Shown here: positions 7,231 to 15,285 of the stretch, in pieces
Position numbering within the stretch: position 1 is the stretch's first letter
Layout: every line of letters starts with the position of its first letter
NCBI GenBank assembly: GCA_047974225.1
Contig: JBKECD010000048.1
Location: forward strand, 1 to 18,032
Length of the DNA: 18,032 nucleotides
Direction of reading: 5' to 3'
DNA from: JBKEDC01 sp047974225
GTDB lineage: Bacteria > Bacteroidota > Bacteroidia > Bacteroidales > Prolixibacteraceae
The notes under the pieces: generated by a model
What the model saw: only the letters and a program-made list of their open reading frames with translations
What the model was told of the DNA's origin: nothing
Databases searched by the model: none
Made by a program: the position numbers and the translations under genes

Positions 7231-8910
7231 ATTTCGGCGACCACGATATTCATTCTCGGTAATAGCATAGAGGATATCAAAGGGAATCCCCTGCTCCACA
7301 ATGTCATATTTTCGTGCCAAATTAAAAGCAATCGCAGGAATGCGGATTGTGCTATCGTTGAGCTCGGCAACATCAAGCTTCAAGTGTTCGCCTTCCTTTC
7401 CCACGCACTTGGCATAGCCATAGTCAATCACATTTTCACTGATGAACATAGGGCGAGAGTTTCCGGGTCCGAAAGGCTCAAATTGCTTCAAGATGCGAAA
7501 AAACTTATCATTAATATCCGAAAGCGACAGCCTCGAATCGGCCTTTATCACCTCAACCTTTTGCTCCTCCTCGATGCTTCTTGCTACGATTTCCTCAAAA
7601 CGACGTGTAAATTCAGGGATGCGATCAATCTTCATCGTCAAGCCTGCGGCATACATATGTCCGCCATACGACTCCAACAAGTCGGAGCATTGCCCAATTG
7701 CTTCATAAAGGTCGAAGCCATGCACCGAGCGTGCTGAGCCTGTCGCCAAGCCATTCGACTCGGTGAGGATAACTGTCGGACGATAATAGTGTTCCGTCAA
7801 TCGAGATGCCACAATGCCCACCACCCCTTTATGCCAATCCCGATTATAAAGCACTGTTGATAGTCGCTCCGCTTGCAGCGGGTCGTGCTTAATCATATCG
7901 AGCGCCTCTTGGGTGATATTACGGTCGAGCGTCTTGCGTATTTCATTAAAGGAGTCAATCTCTTCGCCGAGCTTCGAGGATTCGGCGCTATCGCTCATCA
8001 CAAGCAAATCAACCGAACTTTTGCCATGCTCAATGCGCCCCGAGGCATTCAATCGAGGACCAATTTTAAACACCACATCGCTCAAAGTCAGCTCGGCACT
8101 ACCGATATTCGATAGCTTCATGATTGTTTTCAGTCCGGTACTTGGATTCTCATTGAGCTTCTTCAGCCCATAATATGCGAGCACTCTGTTTTCACCCGTT
8201 ACGGGCACAATGTCGGCAGCAATGCTCACCACCACCAAGTCGAGCAGGTCGTAAAGCTCAATGGTCGGAATATCATTGCGCTTAGAATAGGCTTGAATCA
8301 GCTTGAAGCCGACACCACAGCCTGAAAGTTCTTTATAGGGATAGGCGCAATCCACGCGCTTGGGGTCGAGCACAGCCGCAGCTTGCGGGATTTCCACATC
8401 GGGCGTGTGATGATCGCAGATAATATAATCAATGCCCAAGCTCTTGGCTTTTTGGATTTTGCCCACCGCTTTTATTCCGCAATCAAGCGCAATCACTAGC
8501 GACACGCCTTGCTCTTTGGCATATTCGATGCTTTGATTGGAGATTCCATACCCTTCGGTATATCGGTCGGGGATATAATAAACTAAGTGTTCTACTCGAG
8601 TGCGCAGAAACTGATAAATTAAAGCCACGGAGGTGGTGCCATCAACATCATAATCGCCATAAATCAAGATGCGTTCTTTGTTTTCGATCGCCTGCTCTAG
8701 TCGAAGCACCGCCCGATCCATATCTTTCATCAGAAAGGGGTCGTGCAGATGTTCTAGCTTGGGTCGGAAAAAAGTCCGAGCTTCCTCGAAGGTCGTAACG
8801 CCACGCTGTGCCAATAGGTTTGCAATAACCATATTGACATTTAAAGCTGCCGACAAATGCTTGACCACATTCACGTCTGCGCGTTCTTTTATATTCCAAA
8901 TTTTACCCAT
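7189..8910 (-). CDS. recJ: Single-stranded-DNA-specific 5'-3' exonuclease RecJ
   Basis: RecJ degrades single-stranded DNA 5' to 3' in recombinational repair, mismatch repair and base-excision repair. The 573-residue length is normal. DHH-domain motifs are all present: YGDYDVDG (Asp86, Asp88, Asp90), an ALDCG segment (Asp143), and CDHHTPD (Asp166-His167-His168), which bind the two catalytic metals. The DHHA1 part has RLNASGRI (near 287) and GGHMYAAG (416-423). The C-terminal OB-type domain ends with NLQLQIKDIDSRLL. The stop lies inside the 3' end of the convergent lyase gene, a 42-bp tail-to-tail overlap. Upstream, 46 bp separate it from the HU/SPOR gene, a gap holding a terminator-like hairpin and a lone mobile-element end. 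Confidence 0.97.
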   Translation of the reverse strand: MGKIWNIKERADVNVVKHLSAALNVNMVIANLLAQRGVTTFEEARTFFRPKLEHLHDPFLMKDMDRAVLRLEQAIENKERILIYGDYDVDGTTSVALIYQFLRTRVEHLVYYIPDRYTEGYGISNQSIEYAKEQGVSLVIALDCGIKAVGKIQKAKSLGIDYIICDHHTPDVEIPQAAAVLDPKRVDCAYPYKELSGCGVGFKLIQAYSKRNDIPTIELYDLLDLVVVSIAADIVPVTGENRVLAYYGLKKLNENPSTGLKTIMKLSNIGSAELTLSDVVFKIGPRLNASGRIEHGKSSVDLLVMSDSAESSKLGEEIDSFNEIRKTLDRNITQEALDMIKHDPLQAERLSTVLYNRDWHKGVVGIVASRLTEHYYRPTVILTESNGLATGSARSVHGFDLYEAIGQCSDLLESYGGHMYAAGLTMKIDRIPEFTRRFEEIVARSIEEEQKVEVIKADSRLSLSDINDKFFRILKQFEPFGPGNSRPMFISENVIDYGYAKCVGKEGEHLKLDVAELNDSTIRIPAIAFNLARKYDIVEQGIPFDILYAITENEYRGRRNLQLQIKDIDSRLL

Positions 8911-8918
8911 TTGATTGC

Positions 8919-8941
8919 TTAAGGGGACTTATAAAAATTAA
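8919..8941 (+). repeat. Lone terminal-inverted-repeat copy of the right-edge foldback element
   Basis: TTAA at 8919-8922 is followed by GGGGACTTATAAAAATTAA (8923-8941). The latter agrees at 17 of 19 positions with the terminal repeat of the foldback element near the right edge, read inwards from 17804 on the minus strand, including the adjoining TTAA. No matching opposite end was found nearby, so this is either a relic of an excised or deleted copy or a shared short motif. It fills most of the recJ-HU/SPOR gap. Confidence 0.6.
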
Positions 8942-8944
8942 AGA

Positions 8945-8970
8945 CCGACAATCGCCCTAGCGATTATCGG
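8945..8970 (-). terminator. Terminator-like hairpin at the end of the HU/SPOR gene
   Basis: Arms 8945-8955 and 8960-8970 (CCGACAATCGC / GCGATTATCGG) pair with one G-T wobble around a 4-nt loop. The hairpin overlaps the stop codon of the HU/SPOR gene at 8957-8959. On the minus strand it is followed by TCTTTAATTTTT, a moderate U-tract, so termination is plausible but may be partial. Confidence 0.5.
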
Positions 8971-9985
8971 TAAACACCCATGCGCCACTAAGCGAGCGAT
9001 AGCTTCTTGCAAGGACTTGATTAGCCTCTCGCGCTTCTTCGATAGTAGCAAATGAACTTGCCGACACATAATGCTTTCCGCTCACGACTCCGATATTTTG
9101 CGCTTCCAGACCTGTTGCGCACAACGATTCCACCAACTTATCAGCATTTCTTCGCTCAGCAAATGCCCCTGCGATTATATGATACCGATTGCCTACAATC
9201 GGCTTTTCTTTTTTTGCAACCTCCGCCTTTGGCGCGGCGGGCGCTTCTTGCTTAACCATTGGTGCTTCCTGTTTCACAATTGGCGCTTCGGCTTCAACCA
9301 CCGGCGCTTCGGCTTCAACCTTTGGCGTTTCAGCTTCAAGCGTTGGAGCGATTGTCTCAGGCTGTTCTTCAGCAACTATCGGAGCGGCTTCCGCCACTTC
9401 CGAACGTTCGATGGGAAGCACGCTAGATTCTTGAAGATTGACTAGCTCCGAGCGAAACGGAATTGCAAACAATACTATTAATAGGGGCGTCGCCCACAAA
9501 GCTCGACGAAGGACTTTTTTGGGCGGACGAATTGCTTGAGCATCGACACGCTTGGGCATTGTCGAGCGAAGTCTTTCGCCCAAAAGGCTTTGATAAGTAA
9601 AATCGCTCAATCCATACGCATTGATATTTCGGCTAGCAGCAGCAGTGAAAATCACTTGTCGCTGCTCGTCATATTGCAGACTGCCCACGGCAGGGATTTC
9701 TATTGTTTCGCCTTCGGTCAATCGGCAGTTCATCTCCGCCACCAAAGCTTCCACCCGATGTTTTGCTGAGAGATAAGAGATGTTTTCCTCGGTGGAAACA
9801 TGATTGATGAGCAGCCCGTCATTGAAATTAAGCTTACCATTAAAACTCAACACATTACTAGGAGGAGCAAAGCTGCTCCCCACAGCAGTAGCAGGGCTAT
9901 AATTGGCAATAAAACCGCCAAACTCTGGGATAATCACACAGTCATTCAGCAATAATAATTCTTCGATGTAGGCTAATATATTCAC
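8957..9985 (-). CDS. HU-CCDC81 and SPOR domain protein (cell-wall associated)
   Basis: A 342-residue protein with the arrangement typical of Bacteroidota HU-CCDC81/SPOR proteins. Two HU-like domains occupy about residues 1-60 and 61-130 (LLLNDCVIIPEFGGFIANYSP; EIPAVGSLQYDE). One transmembrane helix lies at about 161-177 (ALWATPLLIVLFAIPF), then a Pro/Glu-rich linker, and a SPOR domain at about 266-340 (YHIIAGAFAERRNADKL; YVSASSFATIEEAREAN). SPOR domains bind denuded septal peptidoglycan, so a role at the division site is likely; the HU part would stay in the cytoplasm and may contact DNA. The linker has four 7-residue units at 223-250 of the form V-(E/K)-x-EAP-x. Translation begins at GTG (9983-9985); there is no nearby ATG that keeps the conserved first strand. 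Confidence 0.88.
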   Translation of the reverse strand: MNILAYIEELLLLNDCVIIPEFGGFIANYSPATAVGSSFAPPSNVLSFNGKLNFNDGLLINHVSTEENISYLSAKHRVEALVAEMNCRLTEGETIEIPAVGSLQYDEQRQVIFTAAASRNINAYGLSDFTYQSLLGERLRSTMPKRVDAQAIRPPKKVLRRALWATPLLIVLFAIPFRSELVNLQESSVLPIERSEVAEAAPIVAEEQPETIAPTLEAETPKVEAEAPVVEAEAPIVKQEAPMVKQEAPAAPKAEVAKKEKPIVGNRYHIIAGAFAERRNADKLVESLCATGLEAQNIGVVSGKHYVSASSFATIEEAREANQVLARSYRSLSGAWVFTDNR

Positions 9986-10009
9986 GTGTTAATTCTTTCT
10001 TTTCTGATG

Positions 10010-10017
10010 CAAACTTA
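10010..10017 (-). promoter_or_regulatory. Predicted -7 promoter box of the HU/SPOR gene
   Basis: On the minus strand TAAGTTTG matches TAnnTTTG exactly, 24 bp before the GTG start. No convincing -33 TTTG is seen at the expected distance. Confidence 0.4.
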
Positions 10018-10212
10018 CAACAAAAAGTCGATGATTAATAGCCCTCGATTGAAAAAAGAGTTGCATTATTTTGCAGTTGCTTGATTTATTGGACATCACC
10101 CGATGTAAATTTTTGAGATGCTTCGAAGAGATAATTTCTCTTTTCTTTTTTGATGCCAAGGAATTTTGTAATTTAGCAGCTATTTAATCCATGTACTCAA
10201 AAAAATACGCAA

Positions 10213-11235
10213 ATGAAAGTATTAGTAACAGGCGGAACCGGCTACATTGGTTCACACACCGTCGTAGAACTTCAGCAAGCAGGCTACGAGGTGATTATCG
10301 TTGATGATTTGTCAAACTCTGACATCTCCGTGCTAGATAGCATCGAAAAAATCTCAGGCATAAAGCCTGTTTTCGAGCAGTTCGATCTTTCGATTGCGGA
10401 GAAAACCAATGATTTCTTCCAACGAAATCAAGACATCAATGCCATCATTCACTTTGCGGCTTCAAAAGCAGTGGGCGAATCGGTGCAAAAACCTTTGATG
10501 TATTACCGCAACAACCTGCAATCGCTGATTAACATCTTGCAATGCCAGTTGGATTACAATATTCCTAATATTGTATTCTCATCTTCGTGCACCGTCTATG
10601 GTCAGCCCGACGTATTGCCTGTTACCGAGCAAACGCCTCGTCAAGATGCCGAATCACCTTATGGCAACACCAAGCGAGTAAATGAAGACATCTTGAGCGA
10701 TACGATTGCCGCCTATCCACAGCTTAAAGCCATTGCCTTGCGCTATTTTAATCCCATCGGAGCGCATCCTTCGGGTCTGATTGGCGAGCTTCCTGTGGGC
10801 GTTCCTCAAAACCTAGTACCTTTCATCACGCAGACCGCCGCAGGCATTCGCGAGAAAATCAGCGTCTTTGGCGATGATTACGACACGCCCGACGGGTCGG
10901 CCATTCGCGACTACATCAACGTGGTTGATTTAGCGAAGGCTCACGTGGTGGCTATTGCTCGATTGCTTGAAAATCGCAACAAGGCGAATTATGAAATCTT
11001 CAACCTTGGCACAGGCAATGGCTATTCGGTGCTTGAATTGGTGAAAGGCTTTGAAAAAGCCTCGGGCGTGAAGTTAAACTATGAAATTGTCGGTCGCCGT
11101 GCAGGTGATATCGAAAAAATCTGGGCTGACACTTCTTATGCCACCACCGAACTAGGCTGGAAAGCTGAAAAAGGACTCGAAGAAACCTTGGCAAGCGCAT
11201 GGGCTTGGGAAAAGAAGTTGCGAGGAATAAACTAG
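10213..11235 (+). CDS. galE: UDP-glucose 4-epimerase
   Basis: Interconverts UDP-glucose and UDP-galactose using tightly bound NAD, linking galactose use to surface-glycan precursor supply. The 340-residue protein is an extended short-chain dehydrogenase: the Rossmann motif TGGTGYIGSHT is at residues 6-16, the catalytic Ser is within FSSSCTVYG (122-130), and the YxxxK pair is SPYGNTK with Tyr150 and Lys154. ALRYFNPIGAHPSG and GDDYDTPDGSAIRDYI are typical of GalE rather than of other NAD-dependent epimerases. It is flanked by minus-strand genes and has a hairpin terminator 24 bp after its stop, so it is monocistronic. TAATTTAG at 10170-10177 is a weak -7 candidate. Confidence 0.97.
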   Translation: MKVLVTGGTGYIGSHTVVELQQAGYEVIIVDDLSNSDISVLDSIEKISGIKPVFEQFDLSIAEKTNDFFQRNQDINAIIHFAASKAVGESVQKPLMYYRNNLQSLINILQCQLDYNIPNIVFSSSCTVYGQPDVLPVTEQTPRQDAESPYGNTKRVNEDILSDTIAAYPQLKAIALRYFNPIGAHPSGLIGELPVGVPQNLVPFITQTAAGIREKISVFGDDYDTPDGSAIRDYINVVDLAKAHVVAIARLLENRNKANYEIFNLGTGNGYSVLELVKGFEKASGVKLNYEIVGRRAGDIEKIWADTSYATTELGWKAEKGLEETLASAWAWEKKLRGIN

Positions 11236-11258
11236 ATTTTCAAAACCGCTCATAACTC

Positions 11259-11297
11259 AAGGGAGCATTGAAGCTACAGCTTCGATGTTCCCTTTTT
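11259..11297 (+). terminator. Intrinsic terminator of galE
   Basis: Arms AAGGGAGCATTGAAGCT (11259-11275) and AGCTTCGATGTTCCCTT (11278-11294) pair over 17 positions with two G-T wobbles and are followed by a T-run to 11297. It lies 24 bp after the galE stop. Confidence 0.85.
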
Positions 11298-11325
11298 TCA
11301 TTCTCACAGAAGAGGATTTCTCTAA

Positions 11326-11357
11326 AAACGAAAAAACCAAAGCTCGCACTTTGGTTT
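11326..11357 (-). terminator. Intrinsic terminator of the yceD-rpmF unit
   Basis: On the minus strand the stem formed by 11349-11357 and 11334-11342 (AAACCAAAG / CTTTGGTTT, 6-nt loop) is followed by a long T-rich run (TTTTTTCGTTTTTAG). It lies 49 bp beyond the rpmF stop. Confidence 0.8.
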
Positions 11358-11405
11358 ATATCGTAGAAGCATCCCTCAAAAAAGGGAAGCTCATTTTGCA
11401 GCGAA

Positions 11406-11591
11406 TTAAACTGCTACATTTTTCTCGATTGCTAATTTACCACGGTAGTAACCACACTCGCCACAAACGGTGTGATATTTTACAGTTGCTCCACAATTTG
11501 AACATGTAGCCAAAGTTGGAAGCGCTGCATGGTGATGAGAACGTCTTTGATCTCTTCTCGCTTTCGATGTTTTGTGCTTAGGATGTGCCAT
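11406..11591 (-). CDS. rpmF: 50S ribosomal protein L32
   Basis: A 61-residue zinc-ribbon ribosomal protein of the large subunit. The basic N-terminus MAHPKHKTSKARRDQRRSHH is diagnostic. The zinc ligands are intact: Cys30-x2-Cys33 and Cys43-x2-Cys46 in CSNCG and CGECG, so this is the zinc-binding (C+) form. It follows the DUF177 gene by 6 bp, the conserved yceD-rpmF order, and is closed by a hairpin terminator. Confidence 0.98.
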   Translation of the reverse strand: MAHPKHKTSKARRDQRRSHHHAALPTLATCSNCGATVKYHTVCGECGYYRGKLAIEKNVAV

Positions 11592-11597
11592 CTTACT

Positions 11598-12143
11598 CTA
11601 ATTTTTATCTGTTTCTAATAATTTTTTCAATTCGTCCCACCTCGAATCCGTGATTTCCTCTTCATCGTTTTCGGGGAGGTAATTTAAACTCTCTAATTTT
11701 TCAATCATCTCGGGATTGCATTGGCTATTGCCTTGCTCATCCTCGGGGTGAACCATTCTAATCGGCAAGGCTAGCAGGATATAGTCATAAATCATCTGCG
11801 CCACATTGATTTGGCTTTCATTGACATCCACCCAAATCACATCATCGCCCTCCTCATAGCTATCCTCGCCATACTTCACATAGACCGTCGCCTTGCTTTT
11901 TATCGGCTCGGGATAAATGTCCAAGCAACGATCGCACGCCACCTGCACCACTCCTGCGATAGTGAAGTCTAAAGTCAGCAAATTACTTTGTTTTTCTAGC
12001 GCCACTTGCACCGCCACGTCGCCTTCACTCACAATACCGCCGTCGAAATAATCGAAAAATCGCTTACCTATCGTATAGTCAAACACGGTTTTACCTAGAG
12101 CTAAGCCCTTGAAAGCGATGTTGTATGTTGATATTCCACTCAT
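11598..12143 (-). CDS. yceD: YceD/DUF177 family protein
   Basis: A 181-residue acidic protein of the YceD (DUF177) family, found almost always immediately upstream of rpmF. In other bacteria and plastids, family members are tied to 23S rRNA accumulation and large-subunit assembly. The family's cysteine pair is seen in VACDRCLDIY (Cys70, Cys73), and the latter half is rich in Asp/Glu, ending in ENDEEEITDSRWDELKKLL. The start ATG is 20 bp downstream of an exact -7 box with a near-consensus -33 element. The 6-bp gap to rpmF implies co-transcription and probably coupled expression. Confidence 0.92.
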   Translation of the reverse strand: MSGISTYNIAFKGLALGKTVFDYTIGKRFFDYFDGGIVSEGDVAVQVALEKQSNLLTLDFTIAGVVQVACDRCLDIYPEPIKSKATVYVKYGEDSYEEGDDVIWVDVNESQINVAQMIYDYILLALPIRMVHPEDEQGNSQCNPEMIEKLESLNYLPENDEEEITDSRWDELKKLLETDKN

Positions 12144-12162
12144 TAGTATCGAAAAAGTTTTG

Positions 12163-12193
12163 CAAAACTAGGCATTTTCTATTAAACACGAAA
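12163..12193 (-). promoter_or_regulatory. Predicted yceD-rpmF promoter (TTTC-N19-TAGTTTTG)
   Basis: On the minus strand TAGTTTTG (12163-12170) matches TAnnTTTG exactly. TTTC (12190-12193) lies 19 bp upstream, one base from the -33 consensus TTTG. This is the best two-part promoter match in the window. Confidence 0.6.
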
Positions 12194-12261
12194 GTTTTCC
12201 GAAAAAAAATAGTCGTTTTGTTGAGTTATTCACAATTAATTGCAGGCGCCGCCTGCTGCGC

Positions 12262-13134
12262 CTACCACAAATTGAGCAAGCTCACCCCAACGCTGAATGG
12301 CGTCAGCTCGGGTCCTCTGCCCTCTCTGAATAGTTCGGTGAAGCTATAAGTGGCATAAAAAGACACATTATTTCCCCCGACTTGCAACATGCCCGATGCC
12401 TTGAATGGCTCGATAGCCAAACTACCTCGGTCTTTACTTTTGGTGTGGTCGGCTTTGATTTTGGTGAGCGATTTGACATTCAAGCCGCCCACTACTCCAG
12501 CGCTGACAAACATTTTGCTTCGACCGTCATTGACAGGGAATTGATATTCCACCAGCAAAGGCACTGTGAGATAACACAGCATTAACTTCGATTTTTTGAA
12601 GCTTTCACCCGACACCGCAAAAGGATAGATATTGCCCTCGCTGTCTTTATTAATACTCACACGGTTGTCGAATTTATAATTATTCCAACTAATCCCCATG
12701 CTCGACACCAGCCCGAAATTCTTCTGAGGTGTCAGCGCAACATTCCATTCGAGAATATTCCAATTCACCTCATAGGAAGCCGCTTGGCGCACTTCCATAA
12801 ACTCAGTAGGCACGCCCTCCACGGGGGCACACATGCTATAATCAGCATTGGCGAAGCCATTGACTCCCATCTGAAAAGCTGCCCAATGTCCATTAAATCG
12901 CAAGGGGCGTTCATCTCTTGCCACTTTCACCCATGTGTTGGTTGAATTGTTATCTTGAGGCGCACTTTGCCCCACTTGAAGCGACAGCCGTCCTAGCTTA
13001 ACAATTGTCGTGTCGCATTTCACGCCGATGGTATCAGCGCCTAAGTTTTCGACCACGATTATCGTCTGCGCTTGAGCACCAATGCCAAGCAATAGCGCAA
13101 TTAGCAATGCGCCGATTGAAACATTATTCTTCAT
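12262..13134 (-). CDS. Putative outer-membrane beta-barrel protein
   Basis: A 290-residue exported protein starting at ATG 13134, which gives MKNNVSIGALLIALLLGIGAQAQ, a signal peptide cleaved after residue ~23. A start four codons earlier (MFQR) is possible. The mature part has alternating amphipathic strands (FGLVSSMGISWNNYKF, LMLCYLTVPLLVEYQFPV, MFVSAGVVGGLNVKS, NVSFYATYSFTELF) and ends in an aromatic residue, as expected for barrel insertion by BAM. It resembles PorT-like/OMP_b-brl barrels of Bacteroidota in general form. The start overlaps the end of the S41 protease gene by 11 bp, so translation is probably coupled. The cargo or role is unknown. Confidence 0.75.
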   Translation of the reverse strand: MKNNVSIGALLIALLLGIGAQAQTIIVVENLGADTIGVKCDTTIVKLGRLSLQVGQSAPQDNNSTNTWVKVARDERPLRFNGHWAAFQMGVNGFANADYSMCAPVEGVPTEFMEVRQAASYEVNWNILEWNVALTPQKNFGLVSSMGISWNNYKFDNRVSINKDSEGNIYPFAVSGESFKKSKLMLCYLTVPLLVEYQFPVNDGRSKMFVSAGVVGGLNVKSLTKIKADHTKSKDRGSLAIEPFKASGMLQVGGNNVSFYATYSFTELFREGRGPELTPFSVGVSLLNLW

Positions 13135-14773
13135 CCGTTGAAACATTTAAGAGATAATCTTCATAAGCATTTTCATTGCTCAGCAGGTGTTCTGCCTCGT
13201 GCATCACATTGTCCATTTCCTGAATAATCGGATAAAATCCCACTTCGCCAATCATATTTCGTGCAATATATGCCATCACTTGCCTTTCGATAATTTCACC
13301 TGACTCCTTCAGCCCTTGAGTGCTGCGAGGCACATCCTCTTGGCGTGCATACTCAACAAACCGATTGAGAATCTGCTCTTTTTTCAGATATCTTTCTATT
13401 TCTTGTGCGGTGGTGAATTGCTGCATCTCTTTGCGGTTCGCATCCACATAGTCAATTGCGAAGCGATAAGTCAGCCCCTTTTGAATGACTTGCGAGAAAT
13501 AGTCGCTATATCCGGTGGTGTCAATAGGGACAAACAAATCGGGCATCACTCCTCCGCCACCATAGACCACTCGCTTGTTGAGCGTTTCATAGCGCAGCGA
13601 ATCGGAAAAGTGGATGCTATCGACTTGCGAAAGCTCGCCATGCGCCATGCGATTAAAAATATCCATCCGGTATTCTGTTTCCCCTTCGGCATATGGTTTT
13701 TGAATACATCGCCCACTCGGGATGTAATAACGTGCCACCGTCAATCGCAATGCTGAGCCATCGGTGAAGGGCACTTGCTCTTGCACCAGTCCTTTGCCAA
13801 AGGAGCGGCGACCGACAATCACCGCACGGTCGTTATCTTGCAAAGCGCCCGAGAAAATCTCGCTTGCTGATGCTGAATATTCATCAATCAGCACTACCAC
13901 ACGCTGATTGAGAAATCGCCCCGAGCCGTCGGCTCGGCTTTCACGACGAGCGCGCGCACGTCCTTCGGTATAAACAATCATGGCATCTTTGGGCAGAAAC
14001 TCGTTAACCATGCGAATGACAGCCGTGAGGTATCCCCCGGGGTTTCCCCGCAAGTCGATGATAAATTGAGTAGCACCTTGGCTAATGACATTTTCGCAGG
14101 CATCAACAAACTCGCGATGCGTTTTTTCGGCGAAGCGACTTACTTTAATATATCCAGTGGTGTCATCGACCATGAAATTAACATCGACACTATATAAAGG
14201 TATCTCGCCACGAGTGATGTCAAACCAAATCACATCGTTGATATTCTTACGTTCGACTCCCACTTTCACTTTCGTTCCTTTTTCGCCACGCAAAAGGTTC
14301 ATCACCGTTTCATTTTCCACGCCCACACCTGCAATCAGCGAGTCATCCACAATTGTAATTCGATCGCCGGGCAAAATGCCTAATTTCTGCGAAGGACCTC
14401 CTGAGATGACGTCTATCACACGCACCGTGTCGCTTTGAATTGAGAATTGCACCCCTATTCCTCCGAAGTTCCCACTCATTTCTTGTGAAATCTCCCGCAT
14501 ATCTTTGGCGGGAATATATGCCGAGTGAGGGTCGAGTTTTTCCAAAAAGACAGGGATAATATCCTCCTGCAACTTCCGAGCGTCAATCGTATCGACATAA
14601 GAACTGCTGATGAGCTGCAATACAGCGTCTATTTTATTAGCACTCGAATATTTCCGCAAGTCATTAAGGATAGCCGATCCTGAGCGATAAGTTAAGGCTC
14701 GACCGATAAACATGCCGAGGACTATCGCCACGGCGATTATCAAGGGTAAAACAATGGATGTTTTCTTATTCAT
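13124..14773 (-). CDS. S41-family C-terminal processing peptidase (CtpA/Prc-like)
   Basis: A 549-residue serine protease that trims or degrades envelope proteins from their C-termini. An N-terminal membrane anchor or signal spans about residues 5-24. The PDZ domain is at about 90-175 (GNFGGIGVQF; SQKLGILPGDRI), with the peptidase core after it. The catalytic Ser is predicted as Ser302 in EYSASASEIF and the general-base Lys as Lys327 in SFGKGLVQ, 25 residues apart as in E. coli Prc. FIIDLRGNPGGYL is the conserved core strand. A C-terminal extension of about 150 residues carries no motif I recognise. It sits 77 bp after the dCMP deaminase gene and overlaps the barrel gene by 11 bp. Confidence 0.95.
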   Translation of the reverse strand: MNKKTSIVLPLIIAVAIVLGMFIGRALTYRSGSAILNDLRKYSSANKIDAVLQLISSSYVDTIDARKLQEDIIPVFLEKLDPHSAYIPAKDMREISQEMSGNFGGIGVQFSIQSDTVRVIDVISGGPSQKLGILPGDRITIVDDSLIAGVGVENETVMNLLRGEKGTKVKVGVERKNINDVIWFDITRGEIPLYSVDVNFMVDDTTGYIKVSRFAEKTHREFVDACENVISQGATQFIIDLRGNPGGYLTAVIRMVNEFLPKDAMIVYTEGRARARRESRADGSGRFLNQRVVVLIDEYSASASEIFSGALQDNDRAVIVGRRSFGKGLVQEQVPFTDGSALRLTVARYYIPSGRCIQKPYAEGETEYRMDIFNRMAHGELSQVDSIHFSDSLRYETLNKRVVYGGGGVMPDLFVPIDTTGYSDYFSQVIQKGLTYRFAIDYVDANRKEMQQFTTAQEIERYLKKEQILNRFVEYARQEDVPRSTQGLKESGEIIERQVMAYIARNMIGEVGFYPIIQEMDNVMHEAEHLLSNENAYEDYLLNVSTDEE

Positions 14774-14818
14774 TTCTGGAGTTGTGAATTAAGGGGGTTG
14801 AATTGACTCCTACCCGTT

Positions 14819-14846
14819 CGTAATTCGTAATTGAAAGTTCGTAATT
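14819..14846. repeat. Short heptamer repeat between dCMP deaminase and protease genes
   Basis: Four heptamers in phase: CGTAATT (14819), CGTAATT (14826), GAAAGTT (14833) and CGTAATT (14840). The block lies just beyond the deaminase stop, in the 77-bp intergenic gap. It has no clear hairpin with a U-tract, so it is listed as a repeat, not as a terminator. Confidence 0.6.
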
Positions 14847-14850
14847 GATT

Positions 14851-15270
14851 TTAAATATCTACCTGCACCACTTCGATATTGGCACGCTTCAACAGCTCAA
14901 TGCCATCTTCCATGCGATAGTTATCGAGAAAGACCACTCGCTTAATTCCAGCTTGGATAATCAGCTTCGAGCATTCCAAACAGGGCGAACAGGTTACATA
15001 CATCGTTGCTCCTTCGCTGCTATTGTTCGACTTTGCCACCTTGCTGATGGCGTTCGCCTCGGCATGCAGCACATAGGGCTTAGTGCGCCCCGAGTCCTCA
15101 TCCTCGCAGCAATTTTCAAATCCCGAGGGCGTGCCATTATATCCGTCGGAGATAATCATCTTGTTTTTAATCAACAAAGCACCTACCTGACGGCGGGTGC
15201 AATAGGAGTTTTCCGCCCAGACTTTCGCCATGCGCAGATATCTTTTGTCTAGAAGCAATTGTTTGCTCAT
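14851..15270 (-). CDS. Deoxycytidylate (dCMP) deaminase family protein
   Basis: A 139-residue zinc deaminase that converts dCMP to dUMP for thymidylate synthesis. The zinc site is His69-Ala-Glu71 (YVLHAEANAI) with Cys94-x2-Cys97 in VTCSPCLEC; Glu71 is the proton shuttle. The N-terminal half has the substrate-side family segments CTRRQVGALLI and SDGYNGTPSGFENCC, as in ComEB/dCMP deaminases. It follows the response regulator gene by 15 bp and precedes the S41 protease gene, an order I associate with Bacteroidales. Identification as dCMP deaminase is strong, although related deaminases with other nucleotide substrates exist. Confidence 0.93.
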   Translation of the reverse strand: MSKQLLLDKRYLRMAKVWAENSYCTRRQVGALLIKNKMIISDGYNGTPSGFENCCEDEDSGRTKPYVLHAEANAISKVAKSNNSSEGATMYVTCSPCLECSKLIIQAGIKRVVFLDNYRMEDGIELLKRANIEVVQVDI

Positions 15271-15285
15271 GTATGCTTGTTTTCT

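Noticed and set aside
9052..9445. Plus-strand open frames over the HU/SPOR gene
   Set aside because: Shadow frames produced by the repeated EAP linker codons; no motif or start signal supports them.
12242..12256. GC-rich palindrome GCAGGCG-C-CGCCTGC after the barrel gene
   Set aside because: The loop would be a single base and no U-tract follows on the minus strand, so it is not a supported terminator.
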